Positions 1 through 6,345 of a DNA stretch of 9,586 nucleotides are shown one piece after another; position 1 is the stretch's first letter; each line of letters begins with the position of its first letter. The stretch covers positions 1 through 9,586 of the forward strand of contig DDIP01000318.1 in NCBI GenBank assembly GCA_002338605.1. Direction: 5' to 3'. Made by a program: the position numbers and the translations under genes. The notes below the pieces were generated by a model, which had not been told where the DNA came from, searched no databases, and was given only the letters and a program-made list of their open reading frames with translations. Source of the DNA: Proteobacteria bacterium UBA1847. GTDB lineage: Bacteria; Pseudomonadota; Gammaproteobacteria; Steroidobacterales; Woeseiaceae.

Positions 1-30
1 CACGTAAAGCGATAGCGGCGGTGTTTTCAT
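1..30 (-). CDS. hemW: HemW start, radical SAM heme chaperone (partial)
   Basis: Only the first ten codons are in the window: reading leftward from the ATG at 30-28 gives [10 protein letters not shown], and the gene leaves the left edge. The PPLSLY segment matches the N-terminus of HemW (formerly called an oxygen-independent coproporphyrinogen III oxidase-like protein), where it comes just before the radical SAM cysteine motif. The HemW family binds heme and a 4Fe-4S cluster and is thought to deliver heme to respiratory enzymes. The ATG overlaps the rdgB TGA by four bases (ATGA, 27-30), which implies translational coupling, and no separate Shine-Dalgarno sequence is visible. The rdgB-hemW order is also found in E. 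coli. The call rests on ten residues plus context; the catalytic part lies outside the window. Confidence 0.82.
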   Translation of the reverse strand, partial: MKTPPLSLYV

Positions 31-635
31 GAATAGTGATTTTGAATCAACGCGACCAGTCCACGCAGGGCCTTGCCGCGATGGCTGCGGGCATTTTTTT
101 GATCCGGCGTCAGCATTGCGGAGCTTTTGCCACTGTCGGGATCGAAAAACACCGGATCGTAGCCGAAACCGCCATCGCCCTGCCGGCCGAACAGAATGGA
201 ACCACGCCATTCACCCTCAAAGAGCAGCGATGTCGTGCCGTCCGGTGTGACATAGCTTGCCGCGCAGTGAAAAGCAGCGCCCCGGGCAGATAGTGCAACA
301 TCTCGTAGCGCATGAAGGAGCTTGTCGATATTCATCTCGTCAGTCGCTCCGACACCCGCATAGCGTGCGGAGAAAACACCTGGCGCACCGTCGAGCGCAT
401 CGACCACAAGACCGGAGTCGTCGGCAATGGCGGGCAGGCCTGTTGCTGCCGCCGCATGACGTGCCTTAATCAGCGAATTCTCGGCAAAGGTCTGGCCGGT
501 TTCTTCGGCGTCGCGAACGCCGAACTCGGATTGTGCGACGACCTGAACACCAGCGTCCTCAAGAAGCCGGGCGATTTCACGAATTTTCCCCGAATTGCCA
601 CTGGCCACAACGACCTTTTGTGGCAACGCATTCAT
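27..635 (-). CDS. rdgB: XTP/dITP pyrophosphatase RdgB (HAM1 family)
   Basis: This 202-residue protein is a full-length RdgB/HAM1 nucleotide pyrophosphatase, a cytosolic enzyme that hydrolyses dITP, ITP and XTP to monophosphates and so keeps deaminated purines out of DNA and RNA. Visible family signatures are the N-terminal SGNSGKIRE (residues 12-20), which binds triphosphate; AEETG (43-47); ADDSG (71-75), with the catalytic Asp pair D72/D73; SARY (89-92); GGFGYDP (155-161) for base recognition; and SHRGKAL (184-190) near the C-terminus. The N-terminus is four residues longer than the E. coli protein. The ATG at 635 overlaps the rph TGA by ATGA, and the gene's own stop overlaps the hemW start in the same way. 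A GAGG lies about 20 bases upstream of the start, too far to be a normal ribosome binding site, so coupling to rph is likely. Confidence 0.96.
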   Translation of the reverse strand: MNALPQKVVVASGNSGKIREIARLLEDAGVQVVAQSEFGVRDAEETGQTFAENSLIKARHAAAATGLPAIADDSGLVVDALDGAPGVFSARYAGVGATDEMNIDKLLHALRDVALSARGAAFHCAASYVTPDGTTSLLFEGEWRGSILFGRQGDGGFGYDPVFFDPDSGKSSAMLTPDQKNARSHRGKALRGLVALIQNHYS

Positions 636-1357
636 GGTCGGGCGCTGGCTATCGCCTCGCTTTGCGCCGCGATAATGTCCGCAATACCGCTGCGTGCGAG
701 TCCGAGCATGGCGTTGAACTCGTCGTCGGTAAACGCATGTCCTTCGGCCGTGCCCTGCACTTCGATAAAGTGGCCGGCGTCGTTCATGACAATATTCATG
801 TCGGTCTCTGCTTCTGAGTCTTCCGCGTAGTCGAGGTCGAGCACAGCGGTTCCCTGGTAAATGCCGACCGAAACCGCCGCGACCTGCCCATACAGTGGAT
901 TCTTCTTCAGTTTGCGTTGTGCCACCAGGCGCTCGATCGCAATCGCGAGGGCGACGTAGGCACCGCTGATCGATGCAGTACGTGTGCCACCGTCAGCCTG
1001 CAGTACGTCGCAATCCAGGGTGATCGATCGCTCGCCGAGTGCTTTCATGTCGGTGACTGCGCGCATCGACCGGCCGATGAGGCGCTGAATCTCGACCGTC
1101 CTCCCACCCTGCTTGCCACGCGAGGCCTCGCGACCCGATCGCGTATGAGTTGCGCGCGGCAGCATGCCGTACTCGCCGGTCACCCAGCCGCTGCCCTTGC
1201 CACGCAACCAGCCTGGAATGCGTTCTTCAATGCTGGCAGTACACAACACCTGCGTGTCTCCGAACGATGCCAGCACGCTGCCTTCTGCATGCTTGGTGAA
1301 ATGAGTTTGAAACTGAATTTCGCGCATAGTCGCGGGATCGCGGCCACTGGGACGCAT
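632..1357 (-). CDS. rph: RNase PH, tRNA 3'-end phosphorolytic exoribonuclease
   Basis: This 241-residue protein is a full-length RNase PH, which trims the 3' ends of tRNA precursors using phosphate and releases nucleoside diphosphates; the family works as a hexameric ring. Conserved blocks are MRPSGR at the start, TKHAEGSVL (21-29), [10 protein letters not shown] (33-42), [12 protein letters not shown] (62-73), GKQGGRT (81-87) with the phosphate/RNA-binding R86, [15 protein letters not shown] (115-129) with T125/R126, and [14 protein letters not shown] (175-188) with the catalytic acidic residues D180 and D186. The C-terminal EVQGTAEG is intact. A GGAG Shine-Dalgarno (minus strand, at 1365-1368) sits seven bases before the ATG and fixes the start. 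The protein is not truncated, unlike the frameshifted rph of E. coli K-12. It follows the phosphatase gene by 27 bp and is coupled to rdgB by an ATGA overlap. Confidence 0.97.
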   Translation of the reverse strand: MRPSGRDPATMREIQFQTHFTKHAEGSVLASFGDTQVLCTASIEERIPGWLRGKGSGWVTGEYGMLPRATHTRSGREASRGKQGGRTVEIQRLIGRSMRAVTDMKALGERSITLDCDVLQADGGTRTASISGAYVALAIAIERLVAQRKLKKNPLYGQVAAVSVGIYQGTAVLDLDYAEDSEAETDMNIVMNDAGHFIEVQGTAEGHAFTDDEFNAMLGLARSGIADIIAAQSEAIASARP

Positions 1358-1364
1358 ACTGATT

Positions 1365-1368
1365 CTCC
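1365..1368 (-). promoter_or_regulatory. Ribosome binding site of rph
   Basis: On the minus strand this is GGAG, seven bases upstream of the rph ATG at 1357-1355. It is the only clear Shine-Dalgarno for the rph-rdgB-hemW set. The two downstream genes lack good sites and instead overlap the preceding stop codon. Confidence 0.7.
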
Positions 1369-1384
1369 AAAGGGATATGCCGGT

Positions 1385-2131
1385 TTAGTTGCCGAGCCAC
1401 CTTAACGCGGTACCCGTTGTATTGTCACTGTACGGTGCGTTGACCTCGAGCGCCTTGATGCTGAGCGCCTTCAGGTTGTCAACGATACTTTGCTCGCCGG
1501 GTGCGGCAATCTGCGCCATGTCGTTATCGCTCATGCCGGACCACAGCCCGTCCGAGCACGCCAGCAAAACGTCACCATGCTCAAGACGTATGCGGTTGGT
1601 AATGCTCATGTCCGGAACCGGTGCGTCACCGCCGATGCAGCACTCAACGAAATTACGCATCGGATGGTCCTGCGCTTCTTCTTCGCTGATCGCGCCTTCC
1701 TGTATCAACACTTCGACATGGCTGTGGTCGCGGGATCGCCTCAGCACAGCGCCGTCGCGTACCTGGTAGATGCGGCTGTCGCCAATATGTGCCCAGTAAG
1801 CACCACCTTCCTGCACCAGGCAAATCGCGCAGGTAGCGCGTGGGCGAAAGTCGACAGCGACGTCACTGCCAGCGTGGACGACTTCGTCATGCGCTGCAGC
1901 AAGCGCTGCATAAAGAAAGCCCTGTGGATCGAATATCGGCTGTTTCGCCGCCATGAAACGATCCTGCACAATCTTGAGACCCGTCTCGGCGGCGCGAGCA
2001 CCGTCAGAATGACCGCCCATACCGTCAAAGACCAGCATCAGCGCAGCGTTCTCGGATACCACGACCGCGGCGCGGTCCTGGTTGTCCTGGCGATCACCGA
2101 GGGCTGAAACTTTAGCGTATTCGATTTGCAT
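1385..2131 (-). CDS. PP2C-family (PPM) serine/threonine protein phosphatase
   Basis: This 248-residue soluble, single-domain protein is a PPM/PP2C phosphatase, a Mn/Mg-dependent enzyme that removes phosphate from Ser/Thr. The motifs run in the usual order: GDRQDNQDR (12-20), VFDGMGGHSDG (34-44) with metal ligand D36, the AHIGDSRIY strand (114-122) with D118, RDHS (134-137), ACSDGLW (191-197) with D194, and SDNTTG (235-240) with D236. All metal-binding aspartates expected for an active enzyme are present, and the length fits bacterial Stp/PrpC-like phosphatases. No transmembrane or extra regulatory domain is visible. No partner Ser/Thr kinase is encoded in the window, so the substrate is unknown. 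The gene is the first of its arm, divergent from yicC and 27 bp upstream of rph. Its ATG at 2131 has only a weak GGAT upstream. I see no basis for a specific gene name. Confidence 0.92.
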   Translation of the reverse strand: MQIEYAKVSALGDRQDNQDRAAVVVSENAALMLVFDGMGGHSDGARAAETGLKIVQDRFMAAKQPIFDPQGFLYAALAAAHDEVVHAGSDVAVDFRPRATCAICLVQEGGAYWAHIGDSRIYQVRDGAVLRRSRDHSHVEVLIQEGAISEEEAQDHPMRNFVECCIGGDAPVPDMSITNRIRLEHGDVLLACSDGLWSGMSDNDMAQIAAPGEQSIVDNLKALSIKALEVNAPYSDNTTGTALRWLGN

Positions 2132-2241
2132 AGGATCCGAGTGACAGGTGGCTTAAACGTGCGGCCACAGCTTAGAATGTCGTCCCCCTAAGAAAGCGTG
2201 ATCCAGGTAGCACGTTCGACACACCCAGGAGTTCAGCACCG
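2132..2241. promoter_or_regulatory. Divergent intergenic region between PP2C gene and yicC
   Basis: This 110-bp gap separates the starts of the two oppositely oriented gene arms, so promoters for both should lie here or just inside the flanking genes. On the plus strand TAGAAT (2173-2178) differs from the sigma-70 -10 consensus at one base, but no good -35 lies 16-18 bp upstream. GTGACA (2141-2146) resembles a -35 but is 26 bp away. Two short inverted repeats are present: GTGGC/GCCAC (2148-2152 and 2164-2168) and CTTAG/CTAAG (2171-2175 and 2188-2192). On the minus strand I found no convincing -10/-35 pair. The regulatory role is inferred from gene layout, and the exact elements are uncertain. 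Confidence 0.45.
2227..2231 (+). promoter_or_regulatory. Ribosome binding site of yicC
   Basis: AGGAG lies ten bases upstream of the ATG at 2242. It supports that ATG over the in-frame ATG at 2254; the E. coli homologue also carries a few residues before its SMT motif. Confidence 0.75.
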
Positions 2242-3108
2242 ATGTTACACAGTATGACAGGCTTCGCGCGAGAGTCGCTTGACACGGATCTCGGAACGCT
2301 GAGCTGGGAGGTCCGGGCTGTCAACCACCGTTACCTGGATGTGCAGTTCAAACTCCCAGAGGATTTGCGGCCGAAAGAACAGGCATTTCGGCAGCAGGTC
2401 GGCGCTGTTCTCGGCCGCGGCAAAGTCGAATGTGGGCTGTTCTTCAGGCGTGTTGTCGACCAGCAGTCGGAAATGCAGCTCGATGAGACGCTGGTCAGCG
2501 TATTGCGAGCGCGCCTCGATGAAATCGCGGAGCAATTACCGCAGGCCGCCGCCGTGAACCCGCTCGATGTTTTGCGCTGGCCGGGTGTCCTGCAACAGCC
2601 TGAAATCAATGCCGAGCCTCTGTTCGAGGATGCCAGGGCCTTGCTGGAAACGACACTCGTCGCGGTCAACGCGATGCGCCTCAGCGAAGGACAACGAATC
2701 CGCGAGATGTTGCAATCGCGCTGCGTCGACATCGAAGCCATTGCTGCTGCCGTTCGCTCTCGCATGCCGGAAGTCCTGGCTGCGACGCGCGCAAAGCAGA
2801 AAGAGCGCATTGAGAAGCTGGACGTCGAAGCGGACCCCGCCCGACTGGAGGTCGAGCTTGCGCTGATCGCGCAAAAAATCGATGTCGATGAAGAGCTCGA
2901 CCGGCTTGAAAGCCACCTGGTCGAGATTCGGGACGCACTGGATGACGACAAACCGGTAGGCCGGCGCCTCGACTTCCTGATGCAGGAGCTCAATCGTGAA
3001 GCCAATACGCTAGGCTCAAAATCGGCAGACAGCGAAACCACCAAAGCGGCTGTCGACCTCAAGGTACTGATCGAACAAATGCGGGAACAAATACAGAATG
3101 TTGAGTAA
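2242..3108 (+). CDS. yicC: YicC/YloC family endoribonuclease
   Basis: This 288-residue protein is about the length of E. coli YicC (287) and collinear with it. The N-terminal YicC domain opens with SMTGFAR (4-10) and contains VNHRYLD (27-33), RGKVEC (59-64) and the RWPGV motif (112-116). The middle is a helical, charged segment, and the C-terminal DUF1732-type domain has AQKIDVDEELDRL, then GRRLDFLMQELNREANT from residue 240, ending in LIEQMREQIQN. Family members are endoribonucleases; E. coli YicC has been linked to decay of the small RNA RyhB. The acidic/His residues of the C-terminal domain are intact, so activity is plausible. It starts the right-hand operon and is followed by gmk after nine bases, an association common in bacteria. 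Start choice is supported by AGGAG at 2227-2231. Confidence 0.95.
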   Translation: MLHSMTGFARESLDTDLGTLSWEVRAVNHRYLDVQFKLPEDLRPKEQAFRQQVGAVLGRGKVECGLFFRRVVDQQSEMQLDETLVSVLRARLDEIAEQLPQAAAVNPLDVLRWPGVLQQPEINAEPLFEDARALLETTLVAVNAMRLSEGQRIREMLQSRCVDIEAIAAAVRSRMPEVLAATRAKQKERIEKLDVEADPARLEVELALIAQKIDVDEELDRLESHLVEIRDALDDDKPVGRRLDFLMQELNREANTLGSKSADSETTKAAVDLKVLIEQMREQIQNVE

Positions 3109-3117
3109 GGCCGGCTG

Positions 3118-3741
3118 ATGACCGAAAAGGGCAAGCTCTTTGTATTCGCCGCGCCGTCAGGTGCCGGCAAGACGACCCTCGTTCATGCAATCGTTACCAA
3201 GCACCCGGAGCTGCGCTTCTCGATTTCCTATACGACGCGCAAACCGCGCAGAAACGAAGCCAATGAGGTGGACTACCTGTTCGTCAGCAAGGAGGAATTC
3301 ATGCGGCTCAGGGATGCCGGCGAGATGCTCGAGTACGCCGAGGTGTTCGACAATTACTACGCCACCAGTCGCAGCCAGGTTGAGCGGCATCTCGCCGACA
3401 ATCGCAGTGTGGTGCTGGAGATCGACTGGCAGGGTGCCCGGCAGGTCCGAGAGTCGATGCCGGACTGCGTCAGCGTATTCATCTTGCCGCCATCGATCGA
3501 CGAGCTTGAGCGTCGACTGCGCAATCGGCGCACTGACAGCGAGGAGGTCATCGAGCGTCGACTTCGCGATGCGCAGAGCGACATGTCGCACTGGCGTGAA
3601 TTCGACCACGTCATCATTAATGATGACCTCGACAAAGCGGTCCTGGAGCTCGAAGCCGTGCTCCAGGGCAGGGGCGAGGCTACATCGACGAAAAACCGGG
3701 CATTGCGGCGCAAGGTTTTGCGTATTGTCCGCGGGGATTGA
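3118..3741 (+). CDS. gmk: Guanylate kinase
   Basis: This 207-residue cytosolic enzyme phosphorylates GMP and dGMP to GDP and dGDP with ATP, feeding GTP and (p)ppGpp synthesis. The P-loop APSGAGKTT spans residues 12-20. The GMP-binding segment SISYTTRKPR (35-44) follows, then the NEVDYLF block with the conserved Asp-Tyr, EYAEVFDNYYAT (GMP-binding domain), VVLEIDWQGARQV, and the lid region with RLRNRRTDSEEVIERRL, whose arginines contact nucleotide. The length is that of E. coli Gmk. TAAGG at 3106-3110, which overlaps the yicC stop, is seven bases upstream of the ATG and serves as the ribosome binding site, so co-expression with yicC is likely. A GTG or internal ATG start would remove the N-terminal beta strand before the P-loop, so 3118 is the best start. 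Confidence 0.97.
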   Translation: MTEKGKLFVFAAPSGAGKTTLVHAIVTKHPELRFSISYTTRKPRRNEANEVDYLFVSKEEFMRLRDAGEMLEYAEVFDNYYATSRSQVERHLADNRSVVLEIDWQGARQVRESMPDCVSVFILPPSIDELERRLRNRRTDSEEVIERRLRDAQSDMSHWREFDHVIINDDLDKAVLELEAVLQGRGEATSTKNRALRRKVLRIVRGD

Positions 3742-3759
3742 TATAACTTTTGCTTATAT
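3741..3759. repeat. AT-rich inverted repeat upstream of rpoZ
   Basis: A perfect inverted repeat, ATATAA (3741-3746) and TTATAT (3754-3759) with a seven-base centre, starts on the last base of the gmk stop codon. It is conspicuously AT-rich for this sequence. TATAAC (3742-3747) and TATAAG (3757-3762) each match five of six bases of a sigma-70 -10 box. The available -35 candidates, TTGCGT (3718-3723) and TTGTCC (3725-3730), are weak or badly spaced. It could be a promoter, an operator or a weak hairpin. No U-tract terminator follows it. Confidence 0.4.
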
Positions 3760-3844
3760 AAGGTCGCCTTCTCCGGGCCGCTTCCCGTAGACTCGCGCCC
3801 CTTATTTGAAGCCCCCCCGGAAACCCCGGCAACAGGAATCGATC
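3742..3844 (+). promoter_or_regulatory. gmk-rpoZ intergenic region with possible internal promoter
   Basis: This 103-bp gap is the longest within the right-hand gene arm and is much larger than the neighbouring gaps of 9-48 bp. Its first 25 bases are AT-rich and hold the inverted repeat at 3741-3759. The remainder is GC-rich, with a run of seven C (3812-3818) and repeated CCCCGG. A CGGG/CCCG stem (3774-3777 and 3784-3787) is too short to call a terminator. A separate promoter for rpoZ-spoT here is reasonable from spacing and composition but is inferred. Confidence 0.4.
3834..3837 (+). promoter_or_regulatory. Ribosome binding site deciding the rpoZ start
   Basis: AGGA sits seven bases upstream of the ATG at 3845. 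The reading frame is open from an earlier ATG at 3806, but that start would add a basic, proline-rich 13-residue leader absent from known omega proteins, and this site falls inside it. Confidence 0.75.
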
Positions 3845-4126
3845 ATGGCCCGAATTACAGTTGAAGACTGCCTCGACAACATCGAGAACATTTTTGAAAT
3901 GGTGCTGGTTGCCGCCAAGCGCGCTCGCCGGGTGGCCCACGGCGCCGACCCGCTGGTGGAACTTGAAAATGACAAGCCGACGGTCATTGCTTTGCGCGAG
4001 ATCGCCGAAGGGCTCGTGTCGCCATCGATTCTCGAAGAGATCGAAGAGCCCGTGACCGAAGACCTGCTGCAGGCCGAGGCCGTCGAAGACGTCCTGCCGG
4101 TACGCGGGATTTCAATTGGTGACTAG
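3845..4126 (+). CDS. rpoZ: RNA polymerase omega subunit
   Basis: This 93-residue protein is the omega subunit, which clamps beta-prime and aids RNA polymerase assembly; E. coli omega has 91 residues. The N-terminus [10 protein letters not shown] matches the family, and its residues 2-5 (ARIT) correspond to the E. coli omega tail that helps form (p)ppGpp site 1 with beta-prime, so that site is probably kept. [33 protein letters not shown] and an acidic C-terminal tail follow, as expected. One oddity is the usually conserved NRF in the first helix, which reads NIF (N15-I16-F17). The next gene, spoT, is 48 bp downstream in the same reading frame. The rpoZ-spoT order is the same in E. coli. The start at 3845 is supported by AGGA seven bases upstream and by homology. 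Confidence 0.95.
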   Translation: MARITVEDCLDNIENIFEMVLVAAKRARRVAHGADPLVELENDKPTVIALREIAEGLVSPSILEEIEEPVTEDLLQAEAVEDVLPVRGISIGD

Positions 4127-4147
4127 CGTCGACTAGGGCCTGTTAAC

Positions 4148-4173
4148 CCTCGATCACCGCGGTATGATCGAGG
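4148..4173 (+). repeat. Perfect 9-bp inverted repeat abutting the spoT start
   Basis: CCTCGATCA (4148-4156) and TGATCGAGG (4165-4173) are exact reverse complements around an eight-base loop, itself containing CCGCGG. The right arm ends one base before the spoT ATG (4175) and contains the only Shine-Dalgarno-like GAGG (4170-4173), so an RNA hairpin here would bury the translation initiation region. No run of T follows, so an intrinsic terminator is unlikely. It may control spoT translation or protect rpoZ mRNA. That the repeat exists is certain; its function is inferred. Confidence 0.6.
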
Positions 4174-4174
4174 C

Positions 4175-6331
4175 ATGGACTACGCCGCTACCATTCTTGC
4201 CAGGCTGCCGGGCGCGCACCGCCGCGACCACGGCGTTCGGCGGCTGATCGATACACTTTCGTCCTACCTGCCCAAAGAACAACTGGCGTCGATAACGGCC
4301 GCCTACGAATTTGGTGCCGACGCGCATTCCGGGCAAAAGCGAAAGACCGGCGAAGCCTACATCACGCACCCGATTGCCGTGGCCCAGGAACTTGCCGAGA
4401 TGCACCTCGACGCCGAGGCCATTATTGCGGCGATCCTGCACGACACCGTCGAAGATACTTCTGCATCGCTTGAGGAGATCAGCGAAAAATTTGGCAGTGA
4501 GGTTGCGCTGCTTGTCGACGGTGTCAGCAAGCTCGATCAGATCGAATTCCGAAGCCATGCGGAGGCCCAGGCCGAGAGCTTCCGCAAGATGATGCTGGCA
4601 ATGATCGAAGATATTCGCGTCATTCTCGTCAAGCTCGCGGATCGCTTGCATAACATGCAAACACTCGACGCCATGCCCGCTGCCAAGAGAAAACGCATCG
4701 CGCGGGAAACGCTGGACATTTATGCGCCCATCGCGAATCGACTCGGTATCAATCGCATGAAGGTGCAGCTCGAAGACCTGAGTTTCAAACACCTGCACCC
4801 GTTTCGGTACAGGGTGCTTGAGGCCGCGCTGAAAAAAAGTCAGGGCAACCACAAGCAGATCGTCAAAAAAATCTCCGAAGAGTTTGTCGAGGCGATGGCG
4901 GAGGAGGGTATCAGCGCCGAAGTTTTTGGCCGGCAAAAGCACCTGTACAGCATCTACAAGAAAATGTCGGGAAAGCGCCGCCAGCTTTCTGACATCGTCG
5001 ATGTTTACGGTTTTCGAATTGTCGCGACGGACGTCAACACCTGCTACCAGATCCTTGGCATCGTGCACGGCTTGTACAAACCGATGCCGGGACGCTTCAA
5101 GGACTACATTGCCATTCCACGCATCAATGGCTATCAATCACTGCACACGACGCTGTTCGGGCCCAAGGGCCTGCCACTGGAAGTTCAGATCCGCACGCGC
5201 GAGATGGACCGCCTCGCGGAATCGGGTGTCGCCTCACACTGGATCTACAAGGCCGACGAGAAAACCGATGCCAGCCCGCAACGACGTACACGCGAATGGT
5301 TGTCGAATCTCGAAGAGATGCAGCAGATTGGAACATCCGAGGAGTTTCTCGAGAGCGTCAAGGTCGATCTTTTTCCCGACAAGATCTATGTGTTCACGCC
5401 GAAGGGCGACATCATGCCGCTGCCAAAAGGTGCCACAACCGTCGATTTCGCCTATGCCGTGCACACTGATATCGGCGATCGCTGCGTCGCAGCCAAGGTG
5501 AATCGGGGTCTGGTGCCGCTGCGCACGGAATTGCAAAACAGCCAGACTGTAGAAGTGATTACCTCGAAAGGCGCTCGACCGAATCCGAACTGGCTGACGT
5601 TTGTGCGCACCGCGAAAGCCCGAACGGCGATTCGCCATCACATGAAAAACCTGCGCTCGACGGAATCCGTCGATCTTGGCAAGCGTCTCCTCGATCGGGC
5701 ATTGAAGGACCTTGGTGCCTCACTGCGCAAGGTCGGCAAGGTGCGCATGTCGGAAGCTCTCGAGGAACTCGGCCTTAAAAACAGTACGGAACTCTTCGAG
5801 CAGGTTGGACTCGGAGAACGCCTCGCACCGCTGACCGCGCGAATACTGGTTGGCGTCGGCGACGCTACGCAAACGGAAAACAAAGCGGCCGCGCTTGTCA
5901 TTGCGGGAACCGAAGGCATGGTGGTCACCTACGCGAAGTGCTGTCACCCGATTCCAGGCGATCCCGTCATGGGCTACCTGACGGCCGGCCGCGGTGTTGT
6001 GATTCATCGCAACCAGTGCGGCAATCTTTCGAATTTTCGCAAACAGCCGGAGAAATGGATTACGGTCAGCTGGGAAAAAGAGATTGATCGCGACTTTTCG
6101 ACGCTGGTACATATCGATACCCGCAATAAGCCGGGAGTACTGGCAGAGGTCGCAGCGACCATTGCCGATTGCAAGTCCAACATCGAGCAAGTTTCGGTAC
6201 TCGGACGTCACGAGGACTGTTCCGTGCTGTCGTTTCTGTTACTGGTCAAGGATCGTGTGCATCTTGCGAAAATTCTGCGCAGCGTGCGCAACATGAAAAA
6301 CGTCATTCGCGTCTCGCGTGAATGTGCATAG
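4175..6331 (+). CDS. spoT: Bifunctional (p)ppGpp synthetase/hydrolase, Rel/SpoT type
   Basis: This 718-residue enzyme makes and degrades the stringent-response alarmone (p)ppGpp. The HD hydrolase domain has all key residues: H65 in YITHP, H89-D90 in HDTVEDT, and D156 in LADRLHNM. The synthetase domain has GRQKHLYSIYKK, RFKD (307-310, the RXKD form typical of Rel/SpoT rather than the EXDD of RelA), GYQSLHT (319-325) and E336 in EVQIRT, so both activities look intact. A TGS domain begins near 398 (DLFPDKIYVFTP), a zinc-finger-like segment with CCHPIPGD starts at 589, and an ACT domain runs from about 641 to the end. It is somewhat longer than E. coli SpoT (702), partly from about 20 extra N-terminal residues before the conserved RLIDTLSSYLP. 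No ATG, GTG or TTG lies closer to that conserved region, so 4175 is the best start although its GAGG is only one base away and lies in an inverted repeat. Confidence 0.95.
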   Translation: MDYAATILARLPGAHRRDHGVRRLIDTLSSYLPKEQLASITAAYEFGADAHSGQKRKTGEAYITHPIAVAQELAEMHLDAEAIIAAILHDTVEDTSASLEEISEKFGSEVALLVDGVSKLDQIEFRSHAEAQAESFRKMMLAMIEDIRVILVKLADRLHNMQTLDAMPAAKRKRIARETLDIYAPIANRLGINRMKVQLEDLSFKHLHPFRYRVLEAALKKSQGNHKQIVKKISEEFVEAMAEEGISAEVFGRQKHLYSIYKKMSGKRRQLSDIVDVYGFRIVATDVNTCYQILGIVHGLYKPMPGRFKDYIAIPRINGYQSLHTTLFGPKGLPLEVQIRTREMDRLAESGVASHWIYKADEKTDASPQRRTREWLSNLEEMQQIGTSEEFLESVKVDLFPDKIYVFTPKGDIMPLPKGATTVDFAYAVHTDIGDRCVAAKVNRGLVPLRTELQNSQTVEVITSKGARPNPNWLTFVRTAKARTAIRHHMKNLRSTESVDLGKRLLDRALKDLGASLRKVGKVRMSEALEELGLKNSTELFEQVGLGERLAPLTARILVGVGDATQTENKAAALVIAGTEGMVVTYAKCCHPIPGDPVMGYLTAGRGVVIHRNQCGNLSNFRKQPEKWITVSWEKEIDRDFSTLVHIDTRNKPGVLAEVAATIADCKSNIEQVSVLGRHEDCSVLSFLLLVKDRVHLAKILRSVRNMKNVIRVSRECA

Positions 6332-6334
6332 GGC

Positions 6335-6339
6335 AGGGA
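6335..6339 (+). promoter_or_regulatory. Ribosome binding site of ridA
   Basis: AGGGA lies six bases upstream of the ridA ATG at 6346 in the 14-bp gap after spoT. It is a strong site and suggests independent translation initiation within a shared transcript. Confidence 0.65.
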
Positions 6340-6345
6340 TAAACA

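Noticed and set aside
312..830. 172-codon plus-strand ORF opposite rdgB and rph
   Set aside because: It is antisense to two well-conserved genes, spans their junction, and its translation shows no family resemblance; a shadow of codon bias.
1490..2107. 205-codon plus-strand ORF opposite the PP2C gene
   Set aside because: The minus-strand frame has every PP2C motif in order; the antisense product has no recognisable domain.
2331..3170. 279-codon minus-strand ORF opposite yicC
   Set aside because: The product is extremely Ser/Arg-rich, typical of an antisense shadow in GC-rich DNA, while the plus strand encodes a clear YicC.
3774..3787. Terminator hairpin after gmk
   Set aside because: The CGGG/CCCG stem is only four base pairs and no T-run follows.
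3806..3844. Upstream ATG extending rpoZ by 13 residues
   Set aside because: The extension is proline/arginine-rich, not found in omega proteins, and contains the AGGA used by the ATG at 3845.
4148..4173. Intrinsic terminator between rpoZ and spoT
   Set aside because: The inverted repeat is followed by CATGGACTAC, not a T-run, and spoT lies directly downstream with no other promoter visible.
4154..5137. 327-codon minus-strand ORF opposite the spoT 5' half
   Set aside because: It lies wholly against conserved hydrolase and synthetase coding sequence and has no recognisable motif.
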